Positions 1 through 8,439 of a DNA stretch of 20,257 nucleotides are shown here, piece by piece; the stretch's first letter is position 1; each line of letters begins with the position of its first letter. The notes under the pieces are model-generated. The model had not been told where the DNA came from. It made no database searches and saw nothing but the letters and a program-made list of their open reading frames with translations. This DNA is from Hypsibius dujardini. Taxonomy: Eukaryota > Tardigrada > Eutardigrada > Parachela > Hypsibiidae. The stretch spans positions 1 through 20,257 of the forward strand of contig LRSR01006883.1 of the NCBI GenBank assembly GCA_001579985.1, in the 5' to 3' direction. The position numbers and the translations under genes are program-made.

Positions 1-94
1 TCGCACTGGGTCCTTTGCCATTCTTGACTCGGGCGAGTTGCCACATCACGGGGAACGCCAGGATGAATACCGAAATCCAACATCGGCCGCTTTG

Positions 95-240
95 TTTAAT
101 CGGTTCGCGCTGCCAGTATATCGAGAAAATTGTGCACATATCGTCTCGTATAGTCATTCATCGCGACCTGCCGGCACGGAACATTTTACTGACCAACTGA
201 AAAGTCATAGAAAAGCCGATTTCGGTTTGGCCGTGCATGG
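95..240 (+). pseudogene. Protein tyrosine kinase fragment, frameshifted
   Basis: Pieces of a receptor-type tyrosine kinase catalytic domain are readable, but in two alternating frames. Frame 2 gives a piece like the helix before the catalytic loop (RFALPV, around 107-124). Frame 3 then gives SSRIVIHRDLPARNILLTN, an almost canonical catalytic loop (family form HRDLAARN), ending at an in-frame TGA at 197. Frame 2 then resumes with KADFGLA, the DFG magnesium-binding motif, at 212-232. The spacing between HRD and DFG fits a kinase, so this is one domain broken by at least two frameshifts and a stop, not separate exons: no GT-AG intron fits between the pieces. No glycine-rich loop or C-lobe is visible, and the left side is cut by the window edge. 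It is most likely a dead partial copy. A live exon carrying sequence errors is less likely. Confidence 0.6.
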
Positions 241-404
241 CTCGTCCGAATTCTGGGAGACTGAATTGTTTGCATCTTTTAGTTGTGCTTATTGTGTGGT
301 TATCCTAATTTAAGCTCCCCTCGTACTGATTCGTCAGTGCAACATCGCAGACAGTTATGCCTTTTGTTTATGCGAAGGTAACCAGATGGAAAGGCCAAGG
401 ATTT

Positions 405-690
405 GTCCGTCCGTCCGTTGTCCGTCCGTCCGTACGGACGGATAACGGACGGACGGATAACGGACGGACGGATAACGGACGAACGGATAACGGACGGACG
501 GATAACGGACGGACGGATAACGGACGATCAACGGACGGACAACGGACGGACAACGGACGGACGAACGGACGGACGAACGGACGGATGGACAACGGATGGA
601 TGGACATCGGTCAGACGGACGGTTTGGGCAACGGATGGATGGGAAAGGGACAGAAAGACACTGGACGGGTAACGGACGGACGAACGGACT
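405..690. repeat. TCCG/ACGG tetranucleotide-derived array with polarity switch
   Basis: From 405 to 433 the plus strand reads TCCG-type tetramers. From 434 onward it reads the complementary CGGA type. Positions 405-433 and 434-462 form a near-perfect inverted repeat centred on GTAC at 432-435. To the right, a 15-bp unit (GGACGGACGGATAAC) repeats about five times and then degrades into CGGA/CAAC variants up to about 690. Open frames on both strands here come from the repeat and are not genes. Confidence 0.9.
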
Positions 691-1027
691 GCATGGGAGG
701 GGTCAAATAGCAGGCGACTTATTGGGCCCCAAAAGGAGATGTAAAATAGCCACTCAAAACGAAGCAACTATCAAGTTCTGTGTGTCAGGAAAATGCATAA
801 TTCAGATTCAAGCAACCTTTTAAGAGGTTGTAGTTTCTTCCTGTGTGTATTTCAGTTATGACATTATGAGACGAAACTACTTCAGCAGGTACCCCGCACA
901 CTTCAAGGCATGCCCAGCTCTAACAGGTCGACTTAAAATGCAGGAAAATGGATTCGGTCGTCGTTTGTACGCGCAGACAAAATTCGATTAAACGTAACAA
1001 GAAATCGTTAATATTTTTGCGGGGATT
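691..1027. other. 3' flank of the chitin-binding mucin gene, no gene seen
   Basis: Unique, mildly AT-rich sequence lies between the array and the stop codon at 1028-1030 of the minus-strand gene. It should contain that gene's 3' UTR. I looked for AATAAA on the minus strand and did not find it here, so the poly(A) site is unplaced. Confidence 0.4.
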
Positions 1028-4000
1028 TTACTCGTGGAAAAAAATTCTGTGACCGCCTGGTGTTGGACCATACGCCGACTTGAGTCTCGGCGATGCCACG
1101 GTGTCAGCTTCCCTACGATGCCCGAAACCCGGCGCCTCAAGTTCGACGATGCCTGCGAACGGCGGTTCGGGATCGGGCACCACACGCTGGCACCGTTGGG
1201 ATAACCGGTCGCCAGTCGAGTCCGGAAGACACACCCCGCCGCTGCAGCAGTCCCCGTGCTCCAGGCAAAAGTTCGACGACTCACTCGAAGCGATGGGAAC
1301 ACACGGGCCGTCCATCTTCGGCACGCAGAGCCGGCTTCGACAATCCATTCCGTCGCAGCATTCCCCGCCTGTGATGCAGGTTTTGAAGGCAGCTTTACAA
1401 CGATGCTTCTTCGGAGTGGTCTTCACGGTCGTGGTCGTAACTGTCGTGGACAATTCGGTTGTTGTGTCCGTGGTCGTAGCAGCTGATGTCGTTGTTGTGG
1501 GAGGAGGAGAAGTGGTGGTAGTTGGCTCCAGATTCTCCATCTCATCTGTCGATGCGTCCGTAGTAGTACTGGGTTCTCTGGTCGACCTGTGGGTGCTGTG
1601 TCTCTCAGTCGGGTACTCTGACTTTCTGCTTGTAGTGGTGGAAGGACGAGTAATGGGTCTTTTAGTGGAATATGCCGGTTTTTCTGTTGTTGTAGACGGA
1701 ACGTGAGTACTGCGTTTTTCAGTCGAGTACGCAGGTTCTTCGGTGGTAGAAGTTGAAGTACGAGTACTCTGTGTTTTAGTTGGATATGTCGGCTTTTTGG
1801 TCGTGCTGCTTGAAGCGTGAGTACTTGACTTTTCAGTGGGCTTCTTGGTCGTAGTTGTCGTGCTGTGTTTTTTCGTTGGGTACCCAGATTCTTCGGGTTC
1901 TTCGGTGGTGGTAGTGGTAGTTGAAGCACGAGTACTCCGTTCCTTAGTTCGGTACGTCGTACTGTGTTTTTTCGTTGGGTACCCAGGTTCTTCAGTGGTG
2001 GTCTCCGCCTCTTCGGGTTCTTCGGTAGTGGTAGTAGTAGTGGAAGCACGAGTACTCCGTTCCTTAGTTGGGTACGTCGTGCTGTGTTTTTTCGTTGGGT
2101 ACCCAGGTTCTTCGGTGGTGGTCTCCGCTTCTTCGGGTTCTTCGGTGGTGGTAGTGGTAGTTGAAGCAAGAGAACTCCGTTCCTTAGTTCGGTACGTCGT
2201 ACTGTGTTTTTTCGTTGAGTACCCAGGTTCTTCAGTGGTGGTCTCCGCTTCTTCGGGTTCTTCGGTGGTAGTAGTGGTAGTGGAAGCACGAGTACTCCGT
2301 TCCTTAGTTGGGTACGTCGTACTGTGTTTTTTCGTTGGGTACCCAGGTTCTTCGGTGGTGGTCTCCGCTTCTTCGGGTTCTTCGGTAGTGGTAGTAGTAG
2401 TGGAAGCACGAGTACTCCGTTCCTTAGTTCGGTACGTCGTGCTGTGTTTTTTCGTTGGGTACCCAGGTTCTTCGGTGGTGGTTTCCGCTTCTTCGGGTTC
2501 TTCGGTAGTGGTAGTAGTGGAAGCACGAGTACTTTGTTCCTTAGTTGGGTACGTCGTACTGTGTTTTTTCGTTGGATACCCAGGTTCTTCGGTGGTGGTC
2601 TCTGCTTCTTCGGGTTCTTCGGTAGTGGTAGTAGTTGAAGCACGAGTACTCCGTTCCTTGGTTGGGTATGTATGCTTTTTGGTTGTAGTTGTTTTTGCAG
2701 CAGTACTCGACTTCCGAGTCGGATATGTCGTCTTTTTGGTCGTAGTTGTCGTGCTGGTTTTTTTTGTTTGATACCCTGGCTCGTCGGTAGTCGTCTCTGG
2801 TTCGTCGGGCTCTTCGGTAGTAGTCGTTGTAGTTGCAGCACGTGTAGTTCGTTCTTTACTTGAATAAAAAGGCTTATTGGTCGTCGTGGTTGGCGCGAGG
2901 GTTCTCGGCTTTTCGGTCTTCCTAGTTGTAGTGGTCGTGCTGGGTTTCTTCGTTGGATATGCAGGTTCCTCGGAAGTGGTATCAGGTTCGTCGGGCTCTT
3001 CAGTGGTACTAGTTCTAGTACTATGTTGTTTCGTTGGGTATGTCGGTTTCTTTGTCGTCGTGGTTGGCGCGAGGGTACTTGGCTTTACCGTGGGATACGT
3101 CGGTTTCTTGGTAGTAGTGGTCGTGCTGGCTTTCTTAGTTAGGTATCCAAGTTCCTCGGGAGTGGTATCAGGTTCATCGGGCTCTTCTGTAGTGGTAGTT
3201 GAAGCACGCGTGGTTCGTTCTTTGGTTGGGTATGTCGGTTTCTTTGTCGTCGTGATTGGCGCTAGGGTGCTCGGCTTTACCGTGGGATACGTCGGTTTCT
3301 TGGTGGTCGTGGTCGTGGTGGATTTTTTCGTTTGATATCCAGGTTCTTCGGGTTCTTCGGTGGTCGGTTTCTTGGTGGTCGTGGTCGTGGTGGATTTTTT
3401 CGTTTGATATCCAGGGTCTTCGGGTTCTTCGGGTTCTTCGGTGGTGGTGGTTGAAGTACTGCGTTCTTTCGTTGAATACGAAGGTTTCTTGGTCGTACTT
3501 GGTTTTACCGTGGGATACGTCGGTTTCTTGGTGGTCGTGGTCGTGGTCGTGGTGGTTTTCTTCGTTTGATATCCAGGTTCTTCGGGTTCTTCGGGTTCTT
3601 CGGTGGTGGTGGTGGTCACCGCGGTGGGAACGCAGTTACCGTGGCTTCGGTAATCGTCGCGCCAGCGGCACTTCAAGCTGGAACAGCATTGAGCTTTGTG
3701 GCTGCAGCTCTGCGATTGCCTCCGACAAAAAGGTTTCTCGCTGACGGGAGACTCAGAGGTTGTCGAACCTGAAAAACACTCGACCATTGGTTTACGGGCT
3801 GTGGCGCGGTCTCAACAAGGGGTCGAGAGAACTCTTGTACCTGTTGACTCGTCGAGCAACGGCCAATCATCGTGATACAACCGCGCGTTGGAATAGTCAG
3901 CAAACTGCAAAGACCTACGAGCAACGTAGATCGTGGTCGCACATGATACACACCGCTGTTTCTCCGTACAACTTTAAGGTACTTTAAGGTGACAATTCGT

Positions 4001-6043
4001 CTTTTATGTGTACGGCAAGAAAAAACTTTTCGAAATCCCCTTACCTGGAACAGTCCACGTTGCGGTACGACTCGCACACCAAGGTGATCTGATTGAAGAG
4101 CTGCAAAACAGTCCGTCATCGAGCAGATTTTTGTCCAATTTCTTTTTTTGCTTAAATAAACTTTTAAGTATTTAAAATGGTAAAAAGTCGAAAAAAAACT
4201 GACAAATTAAATTAATATTTAAATAACATTGGCTGTACCTGGCCATAGCCGCAGAGGTAACTGGTGAATCCGCCCTCAAGGTCACACCGACGGATCACTT
4301 GACACCCAAAGTCTTGGTCCGCGTAAAATCCCGGCTGTTTCACCTTGCGACAGCTGAAATTAATTGGATCCGGAATTTCGGTCAAGGGCTCGGGAAATGC
4401 GCCTGTTTGGTCACCTCTCAGGATGCGAAGAGCCTCGGACAGCGGAGGCTCCTGCACCGGGGGTACGCCACCTAACGTTAAGTACAATACACAATCTTGA
4501 ATTCGACATACATGCATCTTCATATTTATATATTTTAAAAAAAATTTAAAAAAAAAATTTTAAAAAAAATTTAAAAAAAAAATTTAAAATTTTTTTTTTA
4601 AAAAAAATTTAAATTTAAAAAAAAAATGTTCTTGACAGGAGTCGAACTCGAATCATCCTGAAGAGCACGTACTAACAACGTCACCTACACACACGTTGAA
4701 CATGCATTTTCACCTCTTCGCCTAGGTGTGATAATATTCACATAAAAGTTGCCGAAAAACGTGTTTCTTTGACGTGAAATCACTAAATCACTAAATCACT
4801 TTAACGTTTCCCGTAAAAGAGTAATAATAATCGACGGTCAGTATCTTATCATTTTCACTATTGGTTCAACCCAAAAACAACATTCAGTGACAGCAGTTCG
4901 ATGATTTCGTTTTGTTGTTTACATGTTCCCGTGCCAATTGACCACCGGTCATCTTTTCCTGCTTAAAATTGTGATAATTTTCAGAGCCCGGTCTTAAAAC
5001 TTGAAACTTAAAATCATTTATAAAACCGTACAAAAAAACGCACGAATTTTATCGGTATATTTATATGTTCCTTAAAATTTATAAGGATCTATAAAATTTT
5101 TATATGGCCTGCAGCAGAAAAATATAAGTTGTTATGTTGGGTCATAAATTTTTTCTGATGATCAAAATCTCATGTTCACTAGGGTACGTACCCTCTACCC
5201 TCTACGTACCCTCACCCTCTACGTACCCTCACCCTCTACGTACCCTCTACCCTCAACGTACCCTCACCCTCTACATACCCTCTACCCTCTAGGTACCCTC
5301 TACCCTCAACGTATCCTCACCCTCTACGTACCCTCTACCCTCTAAGTACCCTCTAAGTACCCTCTACCCTCTACGTACCCTGTACCTCTAGGTACCCTCC
5401 CCACCTACCCTCTACCCTCTACGTACCCTCTACCCTTTACCCTCTACGTACCCTCACCCTCTACGTACCCTCACCCTCTACGTACCCTCTACCCTCTACG
5501 TACCCTCTACCCTCTACGTACCCTCTACCCTTTACCCTCTACGTACCCTCACCCTCTACGTACCCTCTACCCATTACGTACCTTCTACGATGGGTGGCCA
5601 TGAGACTCGCTGGTATAGTCGCTTGCGATGTGAGGCCACCTTGGCATTGAAGAGCTGAGCCGGGAGCTCCTCACCGGCATGCTCTTTCAAGCTCAATATG
5701 CTTTTCCGAGACTTCTGAAGCGTCTTCCAAACTTTCGCCGACGAATGAGCCCCACGATCTCCATGACGGCTTTTTCTGCTCTCCGTCTGCAAAAGATCAA
5801 TTTCTTCGTTCAATTCTCCGACATGAAAACCAGTGAAGGCCTCCGGAGATCTAGTTAGAAATCCACGCATTCCTCTTGGCAAGGACGTGTGTTGAGTAAC
5901 CGAGATCTGGGCAGAAGTGCAAATGAGCCTTCCGTCCAGATCTCATTTAGATCTAGTCGATTTTTCGCGCTTTTCACTGTTACCAGCGATGTTGTTAGTA
6001 GAAGGCATAGTAATCCACTGCTGAACAATACGCCGTGTTTCAT
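1028..6043 (-). CDS. Secreted chitin-binding (CBM14) mucin with three cystine-knot-like blocks
   Basis: Five exons in transcript order: 6043-5984, 5906-5582, 4471-4239, 4100-4045, 3740-1028. All introns are GT-AG, phases agree at every join, and the total is 1128 aa. Residues 1-20 (exon 1) are a signal peptide, MKHGVLFSSGLLC onward. Residues 21-160 are a charged linker. Residues 166-223 are a peritrophin-type chitin-binding domain with cysteines 169, 185, 191, 202, 215, 223 and the family signatures GFYADQDFGCQV and LFNQ...VC...NVDC, split by intron 3. Cysteines 230-261 follow C-x6-C-x5-CC-x4-C-x11-C. Residues 266-1000 are Thr/Pro/Glu/Lys-rich and repetitive, likely heavily O-glycosylated. 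Two more such cysteine blocks lie at 1006-1030 and 1038-1075, then a 53-residue tail. Inferred role: extracellular chitin-matrix (cuticle or gut lining) component. The knots resemble inhibitor cystine knots in spacing only and are not evidence of a toxin. Exon 5 is very secure; the exon 1-2 assignment rests on phase and signal peptide. Confidence 0.8.
1880..2660 (-). repeat. 120-bp coding minisatellite in the mucin domain
   Basis: A block encoding STRASTTTTTTEEPEEAET plus TTEEPGYPTKKHSTTYPTKE recurs about seven times. The same landmark (the plus-strand CACGAGTACTCCG segment) falls at 1927, 2047, 2167, 2287, 2407, 2524 and 2641, giving intervals of 120, 120, 120, 120, 117 and 117 bp. The 117-bp units have lost one Thr codon, so length variation stays in frame. 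Less regular relatives of the unit (TTTEEPxEP, GYQTKK, KPTYPT) continue through 2660-3600. Confidence 0.9.
4520..4626. repeat. A/T palindromic low-complexity block
   Basis: Alternating runs of A and T (AAAATTTAAAA patterns) cover about 100 bp inside intron 2 of the minus-strand gene. The block touches the 3' end of the tRNA-like element and could be its tail. A very similar block lies at 19709-19828. Confidence 0.75.
4627..4701 (-). mobile_element. tRNA-derived sequence (SINE head or tRNA pseudogene)
   Basis: The minus strand gives a 75-nt stretch of tRNA length. It has a B-box match (GTTCGACTC, 4639-4647), a D-arm-like GTAGGTGACGTTGTTAG, a loop CTTCAGG at the anticodon position, and a 3' acceptor-like CAAGAACA followed at once by a T run (4626-4621) that would end Pol III transcription. 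Only about four of the seven acceptor pairs form, and the anticodon and T stems are poor, so it is not a working tRNA. A tRNA-derived SINE with the adjacent A/T block as tail is the likeliest reading. Confidence 0.4.
5184..5580. repeat. CTACGTACCCTCTACCCT minisatellite
   Basis: Units of the type CTACGTACCCT and CTACCCT alternate for about 400 bp inside intron 2 of the minus-strand gene. The array ends exactly at the exon 2 splice donor (5582/5581). Read on the minus strand, each CTACGTACC unit gives GGTACGTAG, which closely matches the real donor AAG/GTACGT. Confidence 0.9.
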
Positions 6044-6138
6044 GGTGGTCGAGTACTTGGATTAACAGACAACAAAGGGCCCCTTCTCAATAGGAAGAAA
6101 AAAGCTGCAGTGAAAATACTCGGAAGAAATCCACTGAC

Positions 6139-6213
6139 TTATAAAAATAAACATATGTCGCGTTTGCTGTTTGCCAATCAGAAACGACCCATAGCCCCGC
6201 CCCCCCGCCCCCC
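6139..6213 (-). promoter_or_regulatory. Putative core promoter of the chitin-binding mucin gene
   Basis: Upstream of the minus-strand ATG (6043), in order toward the gene, lie a G-rich Sp1-like GC box (CCCCGCCCCCCCG on the plus strand, 6195-6213), an inverted CCAAT box (6174-6178), and a TATA-like element (minus-strand TTTTTATAAG, 6139-6148) about 95 nt before the ATG. The order and spacing are those of a classical Pol II promoter, with transcription inferred to start near 6110. This is motif evidence only. Confidence 0.4.
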
Positions 6214-6712
6214 CTGAGGGGTATTGTTTGATATTAATGGAATCCTTCCTGCAGCAGATTAATTTTCGTTTGTGTGGGCGACTCTGTCATGCAGATTTCC
6301 CTGTGAACATTCCTTCGGCTCATCGAATAATTACACGAGCGAAAGTTCCGACACCTCTTGAGGCGCAACAGACAAAAAAGCAGTGGGCAGTCGAACGGGT
6401 GGCAGGGCATTGCTCTTGCACACGTCTACCCCTTCCGTACAGTTCTCTCGGGAAGGTATTGCTGTGCGCATTAGCAGATCGTTAGATTCTTGATAAAGTA
6501 ATTATTTTGACAAGTGCAAATTTATATTAAAAATTAGCAAAAGATATTCTGTCCGAACGGAATGATGAAGCACCTGTGGGGGGAAGCTGCAACTTTACTG
6601 CTAATTAAAATGAAATATGAGCGTGTGAGGCCGCTGGCAGCAAGTGCATTTGAAGGGCAAAAGTAAAGAAATAAAAGAGCGTTAACCTGCGGAAACATTC
6701 TTCTACTTACAG

Positions 6713-7007
6713 GGTACCGAGGAACCAAGAAACCTAGGAACCGAGGAACCAAGGAACCTAGGAACCGAGGAACCTAGGAACCGAGGAACCAAGGAACCAA
6801 GGAACCGAGGAACCAAGGAACCGAGGAACCGAGGAACCAAGGAGCCAAGGAACCAAGGAACCGAGGAACCAAGGAACTGAGGAACAAAGGAACCGAGGAA
6901 CCGAAAAACCGAGGAACCAAGGAACCGAGGAACCAAGGAACCAAGGAACCGAGGAACTAAGGAACTGAGGAACAAAGGAACCGAGGAACCGGGGTACCGA
7001 GGTACCA
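6713..7007. repeat. GGAACCAA/GGAACCGA octamer array
   Basis: An 8-bp unit GGAACC(A/G)A is repeated for about 295 bp with few interruptions. Long frames across it on the minus strand (VPRFLGS repeats) are periodic by-products. Confidence 0.9.
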
Positions 7008-7010
7008 TAC

Positions 7011-7430
7011 CCCGTCGTGTTTGACAGTTACCGCCCCGCGCGGGCGTTACCCTTGGTTGTTTACATTAATGAAATATGCGATGACGAAGGTGCTTGTCTG
7101 ATCAATTAATAACCAAGAAGTATCGTTCTCCACGTCGTATACTAATGTATGTATAATAATCATGACTTGTGCGCCGTGGTGGTATCACATTGCGCATACA
7201 GGCGGACTCTTTGTTCGGCAGTTGCCCTAAGGGGCTCGTGGCAACTTTTGCTGCAGCTCACTGACTTGGGCAAGAACGGAGATTTTCCTTTGCGATCGGA
7301 GTGGTTTTTTTCTCTCACAATTACCTGTCCATATATCATGATTTTACATCGGGGTTGATAAAAAGGGTGAGTGAACGAAAGAACAGACTAACGATCGGAC
7401 TGAGGGATTGCGGATTAATAAGAGAGACGG
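7011..7430. other. Intergenic stretch without a recognisable gene
   Basis: Unique sequence between two tandem arrays. Frames up to about 70 codons occur, with no recognisable protein motif, RNA gene or splice structure. Confidence 0.4.
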
Positions 7431-7431
7431 A

Positions 7432-7672
7432 TAGACAGACGAAAGAGTGGACGGACAGACAGACGGACGGTCGGACGAACAGACGGACGGTCGGACGAAC
7501 AGACGGACGGTCGGACCGACGGACAGACGGACGGTCGGACGGACGGACGGTCAGACAGACGGACGGACGGACGGTCGGACAGACGGACGGACGGACGGTC
7601 AGACAGACAGACAGACGGACAGACAGACGGACAGACAGACAGACGGACGGACGAACGGACGGTCGGTCGGAC
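7432..7672. repeat. GACAGACGGACGGTCG-type tetranucleotide array
   Basis: A mosaic of GGAC, AGAC and GGTC tetramers, with a 20-bp higher-order unit (GGACGAACAGACGGACGGTC) near the left end. It resembles the array at 405-690 in base type. Confidence 0.9.
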
Positions 7673-7674
7673 AC

Positions 7675-8187
7675 GTTTTCTAGGACGTGCCGTTAAAAGG
7701 GTGGTTGATTGCAGACCTTTGTGGACACTTTCTATGCCAGTTTAGTAAATTTGCTAGAACTGTACTACTTCAACCGTTCAAAACAGTGTGCAAAATACTA
7801 TTAAACAGTTCTCTATGCCTTTCAATATCAAGTGTTACGACACACAAACCTAGCCATGCATTCAACAGGTTGCGTACGGCAAAAAAAACGACCATCCTCG
7901 TTTCGACGATGGAGAGCTTCACTGTGTAATCGGGTCGTTGGTAGACAAACTTCCCCTGCAAAACGCATTAACAAGATCATCCGGGGTTTACAGTACAAGG
8001 TAACTACATGAAGGGTGGTCGGACGGTAATTGTTTCAGCTAAAACTAACTAAAATTAATCTACTTTGTTTCTTCTTAAGTCATTATATTATATTTAAAAG
8101 GCATGTCAAAAAGAAAATTCAGTTCATGCAATTGAATGTCCTCTCAGACATTGACATCCCTCAGACAGCAGACTTACACTGACCAAG
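7675..8187. other. Intergenic stretch, possible transposase remnant inside
   Basis: Mostly unrecognised. In plus frame 3 (about 7801-7917) a short stretch reads SLCLSISSVTTHKPSHAFNR then LRTAKKTTILVSTMES. This loosely resembles the C-terminal dimerisation region of hAT-family transposases (family pattern: P-V-T ... A-E-R-S-F-S-x-L-R-R-x-K-T ... S-T-M). The match is partial and ends at a stop, so I do not call a gene. Confidence 0.25.
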
Positions 8188-8243
8188 CCGCGTAATACAA
8201 CCGTGCGTTGGAATAGTCGAGAAACTGCGAAAACCTAAGGGTG
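8188..8243. repeat. Copy of an intron segment of the mucin gene
   Basis: This segment shares an almost identical run with 3873-3928, which lies in intron 4 of the minus-strand gene: TACAACCG(T/C)GCGTTGGAATAGTC, then AAACTGC(G/A)AA and ACCTA, in the same orientation. It sits directly beside the CTGT array and near the copied exon 1. Confidence 0.7.
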
Positions 8244-8250
8244 AAATGTC

Positions 8251-8254
8251 TGGG

Positions 8255-8322
<68 letters not shown>

Positions 8323-8375
8323 AGTCTGTCTGTCTGTCTGTGTGTGTGTTTATGTGTCTTTCTGTCTGTATGTAC
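8251..8375. repeat. (CTGT)n microsatellite
   Basis: Nearly pure CTGT tetramers from 8251 to about 8340, then degenerate GTGT/CTTT variants to 8375. Confidence 0.95.
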
Positions 8376-8439
8376 GTCTATCCGAGCACCATATAAGTAT
8401 GCCGATCTTTTTCAAAGTGTTCTAAGAGTACCAGTGATA

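Noticed and set aside
230-313. Continuation of the kinase reading frame after DFG
   Set aside because: Beyond VHG no activation-loop or APE motif follows, so kinase similarity ends near 240.
1836-2771. Long plus-strand frame (311 codons, Val/Ser/Gly-rich repeats) opposite the mucin exon
   Set aside because: It is the antisense of the 120-bp coding repeat. The minus-strand reading has the cysteine blocks, stop and spliced 5' exons; the plus reading has none.
1423-2841. 472-codon minus-strand frame rich in Lys/Pro/Leu
   Set aside because: It is the mucin exon read in the wrong frame. It stays open only because the period is a multiple of three.
3754-3787. ATG at 3787 as the start of the mucin protein
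   Set aside because: It has no signal peptide. The acceptor before 3740 joins in phase to the upstream chitin-binding exons, so this ATG lies in intron 4.
5184-5580. Interstitial telomere-like sequence (TACCCTC units)
   Set aside because: Units do not match TTAGG or TTAGGG-type telomere repeats. The GTACGT element fits splice-site similarity better.
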